In this document: one piece after another, positions 1 to 9,316 of the stretch | Position numbering within the stretch: the stretch's first letter is position 1 | Layout of the letters: every line of letters starts with the position of its first letter | Program-made: the position numbers and the translations under genes | Notes under the pieces: generated by a model | Told to the model about the DNA's origin: nothing | The model's database searches: none | Seen by the model: only the letters and a program-made list of their open reading frames with translations | Source: Bin5 sp022821545 | GTDB lineage: Bacteria; Chloroflexota; Anaerolineae; Caldilineales; Caldilineaceae | NCBI GenBank assembly: GCA_963664085.2 | Contig: CAXXLO010000002.1 | Span: forward strand, 5,208,001-5,272,000 | Direction of reading: 5' to 3' | DNA: 64,000 nucleotides

Positions 1-2
1 CC

Positions 3-671
3 ACCGACGAAATGCAAGCCAACATCGAGCTGCACAACTACGACTACGGCTTTCAGATGGCAAAGGCCGGCTATCTGACGATTTCACCCGACCTGCGCGG
101 CTTTGGCGAACGCCGCGACGGCCGCAACCCGTTCCCCGGCCGCGACCCGTGCAACGTCAACTACATTCGCGGCACAATGCTCGACCGCTGGCCTCTGACG
201 CTTAACATATGGGACATGAAGTGCTGCATCGACTACCTGGAGACACGCCCCGAGGTCGATCCCAAGCGCATCGGCATGATGGGCCTTTCCCAGGGCGGTA
301 CCATGACCACATTTGCCGCAGCCGCAGAGCCGCGCATCGCCGCCGCCGACATTATGGGCTACGTCAACCCGTGGAAAGGTTTCGCGTTCGAACGCGTCAA
401 CTTCTGCGGCTCACAGATAGTCCCCGGCGTCTTCGCCTGGTTCGACACTGACGACATCGCCGGCCTGATCGCTCCCCGCCCCCTCATGCTCGACATGGGA
501 ATGTACGACGACTGCTTCTTCATCCACGACATGCTCAAAGGTTACGAGGGCGTGAAACGCATCTATGAGGCCGCCGGCGCGGCCGACCGCCTGTGGAAGT
601 TGGTCCACCCCAGCGGGCACGGTTGGGGCGGCGTCGAGGGAACGGCAGAGTTCTTCGGAACCTACCTGTAG
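3..671 (+). CDS. Alpha/beta hydrolase (dienelactone hydrolase-like), 5' end outside window
   Basis: This is the C-terminal part of an alpha/beta-hydrolase fold enzyme. The reading frame is open to the left edge (codons for T-D-E precede the first ATG at 12), so the true start lies outside. Counting from that ATG, the nucleophile elbow GLSQGG places Ser at about 93, an acid (Asp161 or Asp166) follows the strand LMLD, and His203 lies in HPSGHGW. This is a complete Ser-Asp-His triad in the usual order. The family includes dienelactone hydrolases and acetyl-xylan-esterase-like enzymes that cleave carboxylic esters. The substrate cannot be read from the sequence. It is followed after 78 bases by a co-oriented oxidoreductase gene. 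Confidence 0.75.
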   Translation, partial: TDEMQANIELHNYDYGFQMAKAGYLTISPDLRGFGERRDGRNPFPGRDPCNVNYIRGTMLDRWPLTLNIWDMKCCIDYLETRPEVDPKRIGMMGLSQGGTMTTFAAAAEPRIAAADIMGYVNPWKGFAFERVNFCGSQIVPGVFAWFDTDDIAGLIAPRPLMLDMGMYDDCFFIHDMLKGYEGVKRIYEAAGAADRLWKLVHPSGHGWGGVEGTAEFFGTYL

Positions 672-749
672 TTCGACTACGGAAAAGAGAGTCTAGAGAA
701 CCCAGGGAAGTAAACAACTCCCTTACACATAAGGCCCCAGGTTAGAGCA

Positions 750-1853
750 ATGGCAAATGAGATCAAGGTCGCCTTCTCAGGGGCGCGCCGCGCAGGTTCA
801 TTCTTCAAAGCATTCCAGACCCACCCGGAGACCGAGATTGTTGCTCTGTGCGACCCCTACGCGCCGACCCTGGCGTCCTCAGGGGAGGCCACCGGCGTGA
901 CCCAGCTCTACAACGTCTTTGAAACGATGCTGGACGAGGCGCGGCCGGACGCGGTGGTCGTGTCCTCTCCGATGCAATATCACGCGCCGCAGGCAATCGC
1001 CGCGCTGCAGCGCGGCATCCATGTCCTCAGCGAAGTGACGGCCGCCGTGTCGGTGGACGAATGCCGCTGGCTGGTTGAAGCCTGCAACCGCAGCGACGCC
1101 GTCTACATGATGGCCGAGAACTACATGTACATGAAACCAAATGTGCTGGTGCAGGCGCTTGTCGAGGCCGGCCTTTTCGGCGAGACCTACTACGCCGAGG
1201 GCGAATACCTGCACGAGCTCTCCGTTCTCCACCACATGCCGGACGGCAGCCCGACCTGGCGCTACTACTGGCAGGTCGGCGTCAACGGCTGCACCTATCC
1301 CACCCACAGCCTGGGCCCCTGCCTCATGTGGATCAAGGAACGGCCCGAGCGCATCAGCTGCATCGGTACCGGCATCTGGACCGACCCCGAACACGCAATG
1401 GAGGACACGGTACTTCTCCTCTGCAAAACCGCCAGCGAAAAACTGATGCGCGTACGCGTAGACATGCTCTCAAAGCGCCCCCACTCGATGACCAACTACA
1501 CGCTGCAAGGCACAAAAGGCGCCTACGAAAGCAGACGCCGGCCGGGGGAGGGCGACTGGATCTGGCTGGAAGATTTCTGCGACGACCCCGATGTCTGGGT
1601 CCCTCTGGAGAAGTTCGAGGCCGAGTTCATGCCGGAGATCTGGCGCGATCCGCCGGAAGAGGCCGTACGCGCCGGCCACGGCGGAGGCGACTACTTCGAG
1701 GTCATGGATTTCGTGGACGCGGTGCAGGGCCGCAAGCCGCCGCCAATCGACATTCACGCGGCAATGGACATGACCCTGCCTGGGCTGGTAAGCCAGGAAT
1801 CAATCCGCCAGGGCGGCGAATGGCTGGACGTGCCCAACTCCAGGGAGTGGTGA
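750..1853 (+). CDS. Gfo/Idh/MocA family NAD(P)-dependent oxidoreductase
   Basis: This 367-residue protein is of normal length for the Gfo/Idh/MocA family, which oxidises or reduces sugars, inositols and related alcohols with NAD(P). The N-terminus IKVAFSGARRAGSFFKAF is a modified Rossmann glycine loop, followed by VALCDPYAP and the conserved segment VVSSPMQYHAPQAIAAL. SEVTAAVSVDEC corresponds to the EKP region, with the usual lysine not obvious. The C-terminal half has the alpha/beta substrate domain. With the upstream hydrolase it probably belongs to a sugar or polyol catabolic set. The substrate is unknown. The gene ends facing the thiolase gene. Confidence 0.85.
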   Translation: MANEIKVAFSGARRAGSFFKAFQTHPETEIVALCDPYAPTLASSGEATGVTQLYNVFETMLDEARPDAVVVSSPMQYHAPQAIAALQRGIHVLSEVTAAVSVDECRWLVEACNRSDAVYMMAENYMYMKPNVLVQALVEAGLFGETYYAEGEYLHELSVLHHMPDGSPTWRYYWQVGVNGCTYPTHSLGPCLMWIKERPERISCIGTGIWTDPEHAMEDTVLLLCKTASEKLMRVRVDMLSKRPHSMTNYTLQGTKGAYESRRRPGEGDWIWLEDFCDDPDVWVPLEKFEAEFMPEIWRDPPEEAVRAGHGGGDYFEVMDFVDAVQGRKPPPIDIHAAMDMTLPGLVSQESIRQGGEWLDVPNSREW

Positions 1854-1866
1854 ACGGCAGTGGACT

Positions 1867-1917
1867 GTCTATAGCGGATAGACTGTGTTAAACGGACAGC
1901 AGCTGGCGCACTGTCCG
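1867..1917. terminator. Two small hairpins between convergent genes
   Basis: Between the oxidoreductase and thiolase stop codons lie two inverted repeats: GTCTAT/ATAGAC with a 5-base loop (1867-1883) and CGGACAG/CTGTCCG with an 11-base loop (1893-1917). Neither is followed by a good T-run, so they could be weak bidirectional terminators or only mRNA 3' ends. Confidence 0.35.
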
Positions 1918-1936
1918 GCAACAGAACACAAGCAAC

Positions 1937-3114
1937 TCAATTTAGCCGTTCGACGACCCCGGCCGCGCCCATGCCGCCGCCGATGCACATGGTGACGAGG
2001 CCAAGTTCCTTGTCCTGCCGCGCCAGTTCGTGCAGCATCTGCACGTCAATTTGGCCCCGGTGCAGCCCAGCGGATGGCCGAGCGCGATGGCGCCGCCGTT
2101 GACGTTGACCTTCTCCTCGTCCAGCCCCAATTCGCGGATCACGGCCAGGGCCTGGACGGCGAAGGCTTCATTCAGCTCCACCAGGTCGATCGCGTCAAGA
2201 CTGACGCCGGCCAGCTTGAGCGCCTTGGGCGCAGCCGCCACCGGGCCGATTCCCATGATCTCAGGCGCGACGCCGCCGACGGCGAAGCTGCGGAATCGGG
2301 CCATCGGCTTAAGCCCCAACCTCTCCGCTTTCTCTTCACTCATGACCAGGACGGCCGCGGCGCCGTCGCTGGTCTGGCTGCTGTTGCCGGCAGTGACGGT
2401 GCCTTGCGCGTGAAAGACCGGCCGCAGCTTGGCCAGCGCCGCGGCCGAAGAGTCGCGGCGTATGCCCTCATCCTTGTCAAAGGTCGTCTTATATGTCTGT
2501 GCGCCGCTACCCTCGCCCAGCGTGAGTTCCACCTCCAGCGGCACAATCTCTTCGTCGAACTTGCCGGCGTCCTGCGCGGCGGCGGCCCGCCGGTGGCTGC
2601 GCAGAGCGAAGGCATCCTGCTCTTCACGCGTCACCTCGTACTGGCGCGCCAGGTTCTCCGCCGTCAGCCCCATGCCGATATAGACGCCGGGATGCTCCTT
2701 TGCCAGCGTGGGATTAGCCATGAACTTGTTGCTGCTCATCGGCACCTGCGACATCGTCTCCACGCCGCCGGCGATGACTGCTTCGCCCATTCCGCTCATG
2801 ATCTGCTGCGCGGCCAGAGCGATCGTCTGCAGACCGCTGGAGCAGAAGCGGTTGACGGTCTGCGCAGGCACTTCGACCGGCAAGCCGGCGCGCAGGCTGG
2901 CAATGCGGCCCACGTTCATGCCCTGCTCGGCCTCCGGCATGGCGCATCCCAGGACGACGTCGTCGATCTCCTTGGCGTCCACCGCCGGCGCACGTTCCAA
3001 CACGGCGCCAATGGCCGCGGCGGCCATCTCCTCAGGGCGGGTTGTGCGCAATGTGCCGCGCGGGGCCTTGCCAATGGCAGTACGAGCGGCGGAAACGATA
3101 ACTGCGCTGGTCAT
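1937..3114 (-). CDS. fadA: Acetyl-CoA C-acyltransferase (thiolase), 3' frameshift
   Basis: Thiolases cleave 3-ketoacyl-CoA with CoA in the last step of beta-oxidation. The acylated cysteine is Cys91 in NRFCSSG, and the catalytic histidine region GHPLGCTGA is present. After GAKLT the reading frame turns to nonsense and stops at 1942. One frame over, the sequence reads Q-M-L-H-E-L-A-R and continues through the second active-site motif MCIGGGMGAAG to a stop at 1937. Restoring one base near 2042-2045 (a missing G in ACGGTG) would give the normal 392-residue enzyme. The cause is either a true disabling deletion or a sequencing error. The ribosome site AAAGGAG precedes the ATG, and the gene lies 116 bases downstream of the FadN-like gene, as in fadN-fadA operons. 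Confidence 0.85.
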
Positions 3115-3230
3115 GGTGAAGTGCTCCTTTGGAAATGCGGGCGCAGGCGATGCCCGCCGGACGGGTTAAATGCGGCAGTGACTTGCCGTCACTGCATTCA
3201 CGCATAAGCAGATGCGCTTGCAGGCTGACC

Positions 3231-5720
3231 TCAGTTTCGCAGCGGCTTTCCGGTCTTCAGCATGTGCCAGATGCGTTCGTGGCTTTTGGAATAGCCGCAA
3301 AGGGTCTTGAACGCTTCCCGCTCCAGGTCGAGAAAGTATTGCTCGTCCATCCAAGCCGGCTGGCTGAGTTCGCCCCCACAGAGGACGTAGGCCAAGTGAT
3401 CGGCGATTATCGCTTCGTGCGCGGTGATGTGCCGTGCTTCACGCATCATGTAGATGCCTACCCGCAGATTGGCGAGGTGATCCCGGCCGGCGGCGTAGAT
3501 GTTGCCGGTGACAGCGGGAGGCCTGTAGCCCTCGCCGGCCATCCGCAGGACCTCTGCCTTGGCCTCTGCCAGCAGGTGATCGTAGTTCATCACGATGCGA
3601 TCACGGGGGCCAAGGAATCCCATCTGGCGCGCCTCCGCGGCTGAGCCCGACACTTTGGCAAGGGCGATGAGCTCGAATGTCTCCTGCAGATGGGCGGCCG
3701 GGTTGGCGTTCTGCGCCTGCATGTGGGGATGCACGAGACGGCGCAGCAACTCCTTGCAGCCGCCTGCAGCCGGGATCAGACCGACGCCTACCTCGACCTG
3801 ACCGATGTACAGCTCGGCGTGAGCCACGATGCGGTCTGCGCCCATCGCCACTTCGGCGCCGCCGCCGAGAGTCATCTGATAAGGAGCGGCGACGACAGGC
3901 TTGGGCGCGAGGCGCAACTGCTGGATCATCTGTTGCAGGCCATTGATGGCGGCCTCCAACTGGTCCGTCTGACCCCCCTGGGCCAGCGCGCCGATAAACA
4001 AGAGGTTGGCGCCGGCGCTGAAGTTGCCGCCCTGGTTGCCGATCACCAGCCCGGCGGCGTTCCCGTGGAGACGCTCGATGGCTGCATCGGCGATCGGGCC
4101 AATCTGCATGTCGAGGGCGTTCATTTTGGTGTGGAATTCCAGTAGGAGGACGCCGTCGCCCATGTCAAGGAGGCTGGCGGAACTGTTTTCGGCAAGAGGA
4201 CCGGACCCGCCTCTGAGCGCGGGGATGCCAACCGGCGGGTCGTTCTTGCCGGCGTCCTCGTAGTTCCCGCGCTGCGGGATGTACACCGGCCTTCGGGCCG
4301 CTGTTATGCCTTCGTCAGGACTCTCTGTGACCCCGTAAAAGGAGGACTGCCCGCTGTCAAGCATCTCCTGTACCCAGGGGGCGACGGTCACGCCTTCCTC
4401 ATTCATGCGTGCGGTGGTTTCGGCGACACCAAGCGCGTCCCAGGTCTCGAATGGCCCCATCTCCCAGCCGAAGCCCCACTTCATGGCGTTGTCGATGTCT
4501 TCGGGGCTGTCCGCGATCTCGGGCAAACGCTTGGAAGCGTAGGCCAGTGTACGGCTGAGCGTGTGCCAGAGCAGGCCCGCCGCCTCGTCGTCTGATTCTT
4601 CGTCGTCCCGGCCGGCGGTATGAGAAGCGACGAGGCCGCGCAGACGTTCGGGCAGCGGGGCGTTTCTCACGGCGTCGACGCTGGGCCACGCGGTGCGAGC
4701 CGGTTGCAGGTAGTCCACTTCGCCTTCGGAAGCCGCCTGAAGATCCAGCCCCCAGAAGCTGCGCCTGCCTTCGCGGTCGACAACCGTCTTGTAGAATCCC
4801 TGGCCGCTCTTGGCGCCGAGAAGACCGTTTTGAAGTAAGGTCATGAGCACTTCAGAGCCAAGAGGCCCGCGTAAAGTGTCCCGATCTTCATCGTCGGGGA
4901 TCATGTCGTACAGATGCTCCCCGACAAGTGCGGCCACGTCGATTCCGACCACGTCCAGCAGACGGAACGTGGCGGTCTTTGGCCGCCCAATCAACTGGCC
5001 GGTCAGCCGGTCTACTTCCTCGACGGTGTAGTCGTTGGCGACGGCGTACTCCAGGAGGCTGCTCATAATGTAGCTGAACATGCGATTGCCAATAAAGTTG
5101 GGCACGTCCTTGGCGATGACAACGCCTTTGCCCAGCCTATTCTCAGCAAACTCTTTCATGTCGGCAAGGACATCGGGATCAGTCTGCCGACCGGGTATCA
5201 GTTCCAGCAGGCGCAGGTAGCGGGGCGGGTTGAAAAAGTGGGTACCCAGGAAGCGCCGCTGAAAGGCCTGGCTGCGGCCGGCGCTGATGATATGGATGGG
5301 GATGCCGGATGTGTTGGTGCTGATGATGGCGTCGGCAGGGGCAATGGCGTCAAGCCTGGCCATTAACTCCTGCTTGGGCCGGGGACGTTCGACAATGGCC
5401 TCGATGATCCAGTCGCTCTGTGCGGCCGCGGCCTCCAGATCATCCTCGACATTGCCCGGCGTGATCAGTTCAGCCAGCTCGGGGCTGTAGAGGCTGGCCG
5501 GCCGTGCCCGGGTCATGCGCTCGAGTCCTGACTGCACTATCCGGGTGCGGACAACCCGGTCTTCCAGCGACAAGCCCTTGGCCTGCTCTTCGGGCGTCAA
5601 CTCGGTCGGCGCGACGTCGAGCAAGTGCGAGGAGACGCCGGCGTTGGCCAGGTGTCCGGCGATGGCGGCGCCCATCGTGCCGGCGCCGATGACGGTAACA
5701 TGGCTGATTCTTCTGCTCAT
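3231..5720 (-). CDS. fadN: 3-hydroxyacyl-CoA dehydrogenase / enoyl-CoA hydratase fusion (FadN-like)
   Basis: This 829-residue bifunctional beta-oxidation enzyme has the dehydrogenase first. The NAD loop VIGAGTMGAAIAGHLANAG is at residues 10-28, with STNTSGIP, LGTHFFNPPRYLRLLELI and the DVPNFIGNRMFSY segment of the C-terminal dehydrogenase domain. From about residue 530 a crotonase domain follows, with MNALDMQ, GGNFSAGANL and PYQMTLGGGAEVAMGAD. This order matches Bacillus FadN and is opposite to E. coli FadB, where the hydratase is N-terminal. It would hydrate enoyl-CoA and oxidise the 3-hydroxyacyl-CoA product for the thiolase encoded just downstream. AGGAG stands 7 bases before the ATG. The 168 bases upstream separate it from the next gene set. 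Confidence 0.9.
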   Translation of the reverse strand: MSRRISHVTVIGAGTMGAAIAGHLANAGVSSHLLDVAPTELTPEEQAKGLSLEDRVVRTRIVQSGLERMTRARPASLYSPELAELITPGNVEDDLEAAAAQSDWIIEAIVERPRPKQELMARLDAIAPADAIISTNTSGIPIHIISAGRSQAFQRRFLGTHFFNPPRYLRLLELIPGRQTDPDVLADMKEFAENRLGKGVVIAKDVPNFIGNRMFSYIMSSLLEYAVANDYTVEEVDRLTGQLIGRPKTATFRLLDVVGIDVAALVGEHLYDMIPDDEDRDTLRGPLGSEVLMTLLQNGLLGAKSGQGFYKTVVDREGRRSFWGLDLQAASEGEVDYLQPARTAWPSVDAVRNAPLPERLRGLVASHTAGRDDEESDDEAAGLLWHTLSRTLAYASKRLPEIADSPEDIDNAMKWGFGWEMGPFETWDALGVAETTARMNEEGVTVAPWVQEMLDSGQSSFYGVTESPDEGITAARRPVYIPQRGNYEDAGKNDPPVGIPALRGGSGPLAENSSASLLDMGDGVLLLEFHTKMNALDMQIGPIADAAIERLHGNAAGLVIGNQGGNFSAGANLLFIGALAQGGQTDQLEAAINGLQQMIQQLRLAPKPVVAAPYQMTLGGGAEVAMGADRIVAHAELYIGQVEVGVGLIPAAGGCKELLRRLVHPHMQAQNANPAAHLQETFELIALAKVSGSAAEARQMGFLGPRDRIVMNYDHLLAEAKAEVLRMAGEGYRPPAVTGNIYAAGRDHLANLRVGIYMMREARHITAHEAIIADHLAYVLCGGELSQPAWMDEQYFLDLEREAFKTLCGYSKSHERIWHMLKTGKPLRN

Positions 5721-5888
5721 TGGGGCGCTCCTGTCACTCGCCGCTGCCTTTCGTCAAAGGATTCTTGCAGATTGCCCGGTCGCGGCGACATTGCAAAACT
5801 CAGTCTTGAAACTGGAATTCAATTCACTCGAAACTGCCATCTTGCCAGGAATGGCCTCAGCACATCAGCGGAATCCAATCCATGACAT

Positions 5889-6746
5889 TCAGAACAGGCC
5901 GAAAAAAAGATCAAGGAGACCGAAGAAACGCAAAATCGAATAGATGACCACCACAATTAAGAGATAGCGTACCCATCTGTTGGCGTCCTTTACGGTCACG
6001 GCAAAGCGCACTGCGGCCCAGGCGCCGATGCTCTGACCCACGGCCATCAGCGCGCCAATGCCCCAGTCAATTTGCAGGGGAGACAAGATAAAGACGATGA
6101 AGGCGACGATGTTGAGAGCCAGCACGAAGATCAGTTTGACCGCATTGGCGTGTACAATTGTATAACCTACGCCGAGAACAAGCGCTGTAACCAGGAATAC
6201 ACCTACCCCTGCCTGTATGAAGCCGCCGTAGATGCCGATGGCAAAAAACAGAACCAGCACGAAGAGTTCCGGCCGCTCCCTGCGGACCTCTGATCTCTCT
6301 CGCAACCACTTCGTTGGGTTAAAGAAGATCGTAACGAGGACGACAATCAACATGCCGCCGATAGCCAGATTCATGGCGTCCCTGTCAAGAAGCGTGGCCA
6401 CATAGGCGCCGACGAGGGCCCCCGGCATCCCTGCGGCGCTGAGCCAGAGACCGAATCGCAGAGAGTCGGCGTCCAGAATGCTTTCGGCCTTCTGACCTTC
6501 CGTCGCCCCTCCCCGCAGTTGCATCCGTCCACTGCGAGCAAAGGTCGTGATCCCAACCACGTTCTGTATGATGACTCCGATCCGGTTGGTGGCATTGGCG
6601 GCGCCGGCGTCCAACCCCAGGAAAACCAGCATCGGCAGCGTCACGGCCGAGCCGCTGCCGGCCAAGGTGTTGATTATGCCGGCGACGATGCCGGCGAGAA
6701 TGGCCAGAAGATACTGCAAGAGAGAGATATCCATAGCGGCACTCAC
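5889..6746 (-). CDS. TauE/SafE family sulfite or anion exporter
   Basis: This integral membrane protein of 285 residues has about eight hydrophobic segments arranged in two similar halves, which is typical of TauE/SafE (DUF81) proteins. The N-terminal repeat carries GIVAGIINTLAGSGSAVTLP, the family signature, and GGFIQAGVGVFL is the matching loop of the second half. Characterised members export sulfite, sulfoacetate or other small anions. The substrate here is not deducible. The gene begins with GTG overlapping the upstream aminotransferase stop (GTGA), so the two are translationally coupled. An ATG four codons later is an alternative start. Confidence 0.88.
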   Translation of the reverse strand: MSAAMDISLLQYLLAILAGIVAGIINTLAGSGSAVTLPMLVFLGLDAGAANATNRIGVIIQNVVGITTFARSGRMQLRGGATEGQKAESILDADSLRFGLWLSAAGMPGALVGAYVATLLDRDAMNLAIGGMLIVVLVTIFFNPTKWLRERSEVRRERPELFVLVLFFAIGIYGGFIQAGVGVFLVTALVLGVGYTIVHANAVKLIFVLALNIVAFIVFILSPLQIDWGIGALMAVGQSIGAWAAVRFAVTVKDANRWVRYLLIVVVIYSILRFFGLLDLFFGLF

Positions 6747-7912
6747 AGACCCGGCACGATTCGGGCTAATCGTTCGACGGTTTTCTCGAGATCGGTCATC
6801 GCGGTGGCGAAGCTGAAACGAACGTAGCCTTCGCCCGCTTCGCCAAAGGCGATACCGGGCGTGGTGGCGAGCAGGCCGTCCTCCAGCAGGACCTGAGAGA
6901 TTTCGAGACTCTTCTTGTCGGTCTGTGTAAACTGGGCAAAGAGATAGAAGGCGCCCTCGATCGGGCTGCTGCGCAGTCCGGGTATCTCGTCCAGAGCGTC
7001 CAATAGGAAGTTACGGCGTTGGACATAGGAGGCGACCATTTCATGCACGCAGTCCTGGGGGCCGTTCAGAGCGGCTGCCCCCGCGACCATGGAGAAGCTG
7101 GCTGCAGACGTAACGGTCTGGGTCTGGTAGGTGCGGGCCAGCTTGGCGACGGGCAGAGGCGCAGCGAGCCATGCCAGCCGCCAGCCGGTCATGGCGTAAC
7201 TCTTGCTGAACCCGTTGATGATGATGGTTCGTTCAGCCATGCCGGGCATACTGGCAATGGAACGATGACGGGCGCCGTCGTAGAGGATGTGTTCGTAGAT
7301 CTCGTCGCTGAGGACGTACAGATCGTGCCGTTGGGCGACGGTGGCGATGTCGTCGAGCTCCTCCTGAGTCAGCACTCGCCCGGTCGGGTTGCTGGGTGAG
7401 CAGATCATGATCAGCTTGGTCTCCTCGCTGACGTACTCCTCCAGTTGTGCGGCGCGGACGCGAAAGTTGTCGGCGGCCGGCAGGGGAACATGCACAGGCT
7501 CGCCCCGGTTCAATCGCACCATCGGCGCGTAGCTCACCCAGGCAGGATCGAGGATCATGACTTCGTCACCCGCGTTGAGCGTTGATGCCAGCGTGGTAAA
7601 GATCGCCCACTTGCCGCCAGGCGTTACCACCAGCTGATCGGGGACGGCCCGCACGTTGTTTTCCCGCTCCAGTTTGGAGCAGATGGCGTCCAGCAGCTGA
7701 GGCTTGCCGAAGGAGGGCGGATAGTGAGTATCGCCGGCCGCGATGGCGTCGAAGGCAGCTTGCTGGATATGCTTTGGCGTGTCAGCGTCAGGTTCGCCGC
7801 CGGCCAAATTGATTACGTCCAAGCCTTGCGCGGCCAGTTCGCGGCCTTTCTGCATCATCAGCGTCGTCGGGCTGCCGGGGACAGACTCGACCAGTTGTGA
7901 GAGCGGTTTCAT
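6743..7912 (-). CDS. Class I/II pyridoxal-phosphate aminotransferase (AspC/AAT-I type)
   Basis: This 389-residue fold-type I aminotransferase carries NLAGGEPDADTP near the N-terminus, PGGKWAIF, SPSNPTGRVLTQEEL (substrate arginine loop and Asn of the PLP site), DEIYEHILYD, and the Schiff-base lysine in GFSKSYAMTGWRL. C-terminal YVRFSFA holds the second substrate-binding arginine. Length and motifs match the aspartate/alanine/aromatic aminotransferases of the I-gamma type common in thermophiles and Chloroflexota. It is overlapped by the TauE/SafE gene and may form an operon with it and the second aminotransferase 97 bases upstream. Amino-acid preference cannot be read from sequence. Confidence 0.9.
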   Translation of the reverse strand: MKPLSQLVESVPGSPTTLMMQKGRELAAQGLDVINLAGGEPDADTPKHIQQAAFDAIAAGDTHYPPSFGKPQLLDAICSKLERENNVRAVPDQLVVTPGGKWAIFTTLASTLNAGDEVMILDPAWVSYAPMVRLNRGEPVHVPLPAADNFRVRAAQLEEYVSEETKLIMICSPSNPTGRVLTQEELDDIATVAQRHDLYVLSDEIYEHILYDGARHRSIASMPGMAERTIIINGFSKSYAMTGWRLAWLAAPLPVAKLARTYQTQTVTSAASFSMVAGAAALNGPQDCVHEMVASYVQRRNFLLDALDEIPGLRSSPIEGAFYLFAQFTQTDKKSLEISQVLLEDGLLATTPGIAFGEAGEGYVRFSFATAMTDLEKTVERLARIVPGL

Positions 7913-8008
7913 CAGGATTCACCTGCCTGGTGTGTATTGCCTGCAATCGAAATGGAAAGGGTGCAAAGACAGGTCCAGTCATTCGCGATTTCGAACCTGC
8001 CTGCGCCA

Positions 8009-9202
8009 TCACTTCAGGACGTCCACAATCGCCGAGCAGAGGCGCTCGACGTTGGCTTCTGTCATTCCCGCAACGTTGATGCGCCCGGAGCCGACGACGT
8101 AGACGGAATGTCGCTCGCGCAGCGCCTGCACCTGTTCCGGAGTCAGGCCGCTGAAGCTGAACATACCTCGCTGCTGCGCGATGAACGAAAAGTCACGGCC
8201 GGCGCCCTGCTCGTCGAGCGTTTCGACGAAAAGATGGCGCATGTCGTTGATGCGGTTGCGCATATCCGCCAACTCCGCTTCCCAACGCTGTCGGAGGTCG
8301 GGATCACCCAGGATTTCCGCAACAATCTGGCCGCCGTGGGCGGGCGGATTTGAGTAGTTTGTGCGTACGCAGATCTTCAGATGGCTGTGGGCAGCCTCCG
8401 CCGCCTCCGAATTGGCGGCCACCAGGGTCAGCGCCCCAACCCGTTCATTGTACAGTCCGAAATTCTTGGAGTAGGAGGCGGCGACCAAAAGTTCGCGGCA
8501 CTGTTCGGCGACGAATCTGACGCCGGTCGCGTCTTCATCCAGCCCGTCGCCAAAGCCCTGGTAGGCGAAGTCCAGCAGAGGCAGAATCCCGCGCTCGGCG
8601 CAGACGGCGGCAACCGCTTGCCACTGTTGCGGCGAGAGATCGGCGCCGGTAGGGTTGTGACAACAGGCGTGGAGCAGCAGGACGTCCCCGGTGGGGATCG
8701 TTTCGAGCGCGGCCATCATGCGATCAAAGGCGACGCTGTTGGTTTCGGCCTCAAAGTAGGGATAGGTCTGTACTTGCAGCGCTGCCGAAGCGAACACATT
8801 AGGATGATTCGGCCAGGTCGGGTCGCTCAGCCAGATGGTCGCCTGGGGTGATATGCGCCGTACGAAGTCGGCGGCAACGCGCAGTGCGCCGGTACCACCA
8901 GGCGTCTGCACTGTGGCCGCGCGGCCGGCCGCGAGAATGTCGTGCCCGCTGCCAAAGACGATCTGCTGACTCAGAGCCGCATATGCCGCCAAGCCATCTA
9001 TTGGCAGGTAGCTCTTCGTCGCCTCGGACCGTAGCAGGCGTTCCTCGGCCTCCTTCACCGTGGCAAGCACAGGCGTTTGGCCGTTGCCATCTTTGTATAC
9101 GCCTACGCCCAGATTGATCTTATTCGGATTCGAGTCTTTCTGAAATGCTACCGTCAGCCCGAGAATGGAGTCTTCAGGGGCAGGATTGATCGTTTCGAAC
9201 AT
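8009..9202 (-). CDS. Aspartate/aromatic aminotransferase (E. coli AspC/TyrB type)
   Basis: This 397-residue protein begins FETINPAPEDSILGLT, the AspC/TyrB N-terminus that swaps across the dimer. It also has NLGVGVYKD, TPGGTGALRVAADF, ACCHNPTGADLS and the PLP lysine in AASYSKNFGLYNERVG, with SGRINVAGM at the C-terminus supplying the carboxylate-binding Arg. It should transaminate aspartate or aromatic amino acids with 2-oxoglutarate. Together with the preceding gene it gives two aminotransferases of different subfamilies in tandem on the minus strand. The 97-base gap between them holds no evident terminator. Confidence 0.92.
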   Translation of the reverse strand: MFETINPAPEDSILGLTVAFQKDSNPNKINLGVGVYKDGNGQTPVLATVKEAEERLLRSEATKSYLPIDGLAAYAALSQQIVFGSGHDILAAGRAATVQTPGGTGALRVAADFVRRISPQATIWLSDPTWPNHPNVFASAALQVQTYPYFEAETNSVAFDRMMAALETIPTGDVLLLHACCHNPTGADLSPQQWQAVAAVCAERGILPLLDFAYQGFGDGLDEDATGVRFVAEQCRELLVAASYSKNFGLYNERVGALTLVAANSEAAEAAHSHLKICVRTNYSNPPAHGGQIVAEILGDPDLRQRWEAELADMRNRINDMRHLFVETLDEQGAGRDFSFIAQQRGMFSFSGLTPEQVQALRERHSVYVVGSGRINVAGMTEANVERLCSAIVDVLK

Positions 9203-9316
9203 TTATTTGCCTCTTTGGTATCGTTTGCCGTGACACACAGCGGCTACCGACAATGGTGCATACAATTGTGAAGAGAATGGTGTGAACTTGGGTGTAGACA
9301 CTGCGGTCCGATTTCC

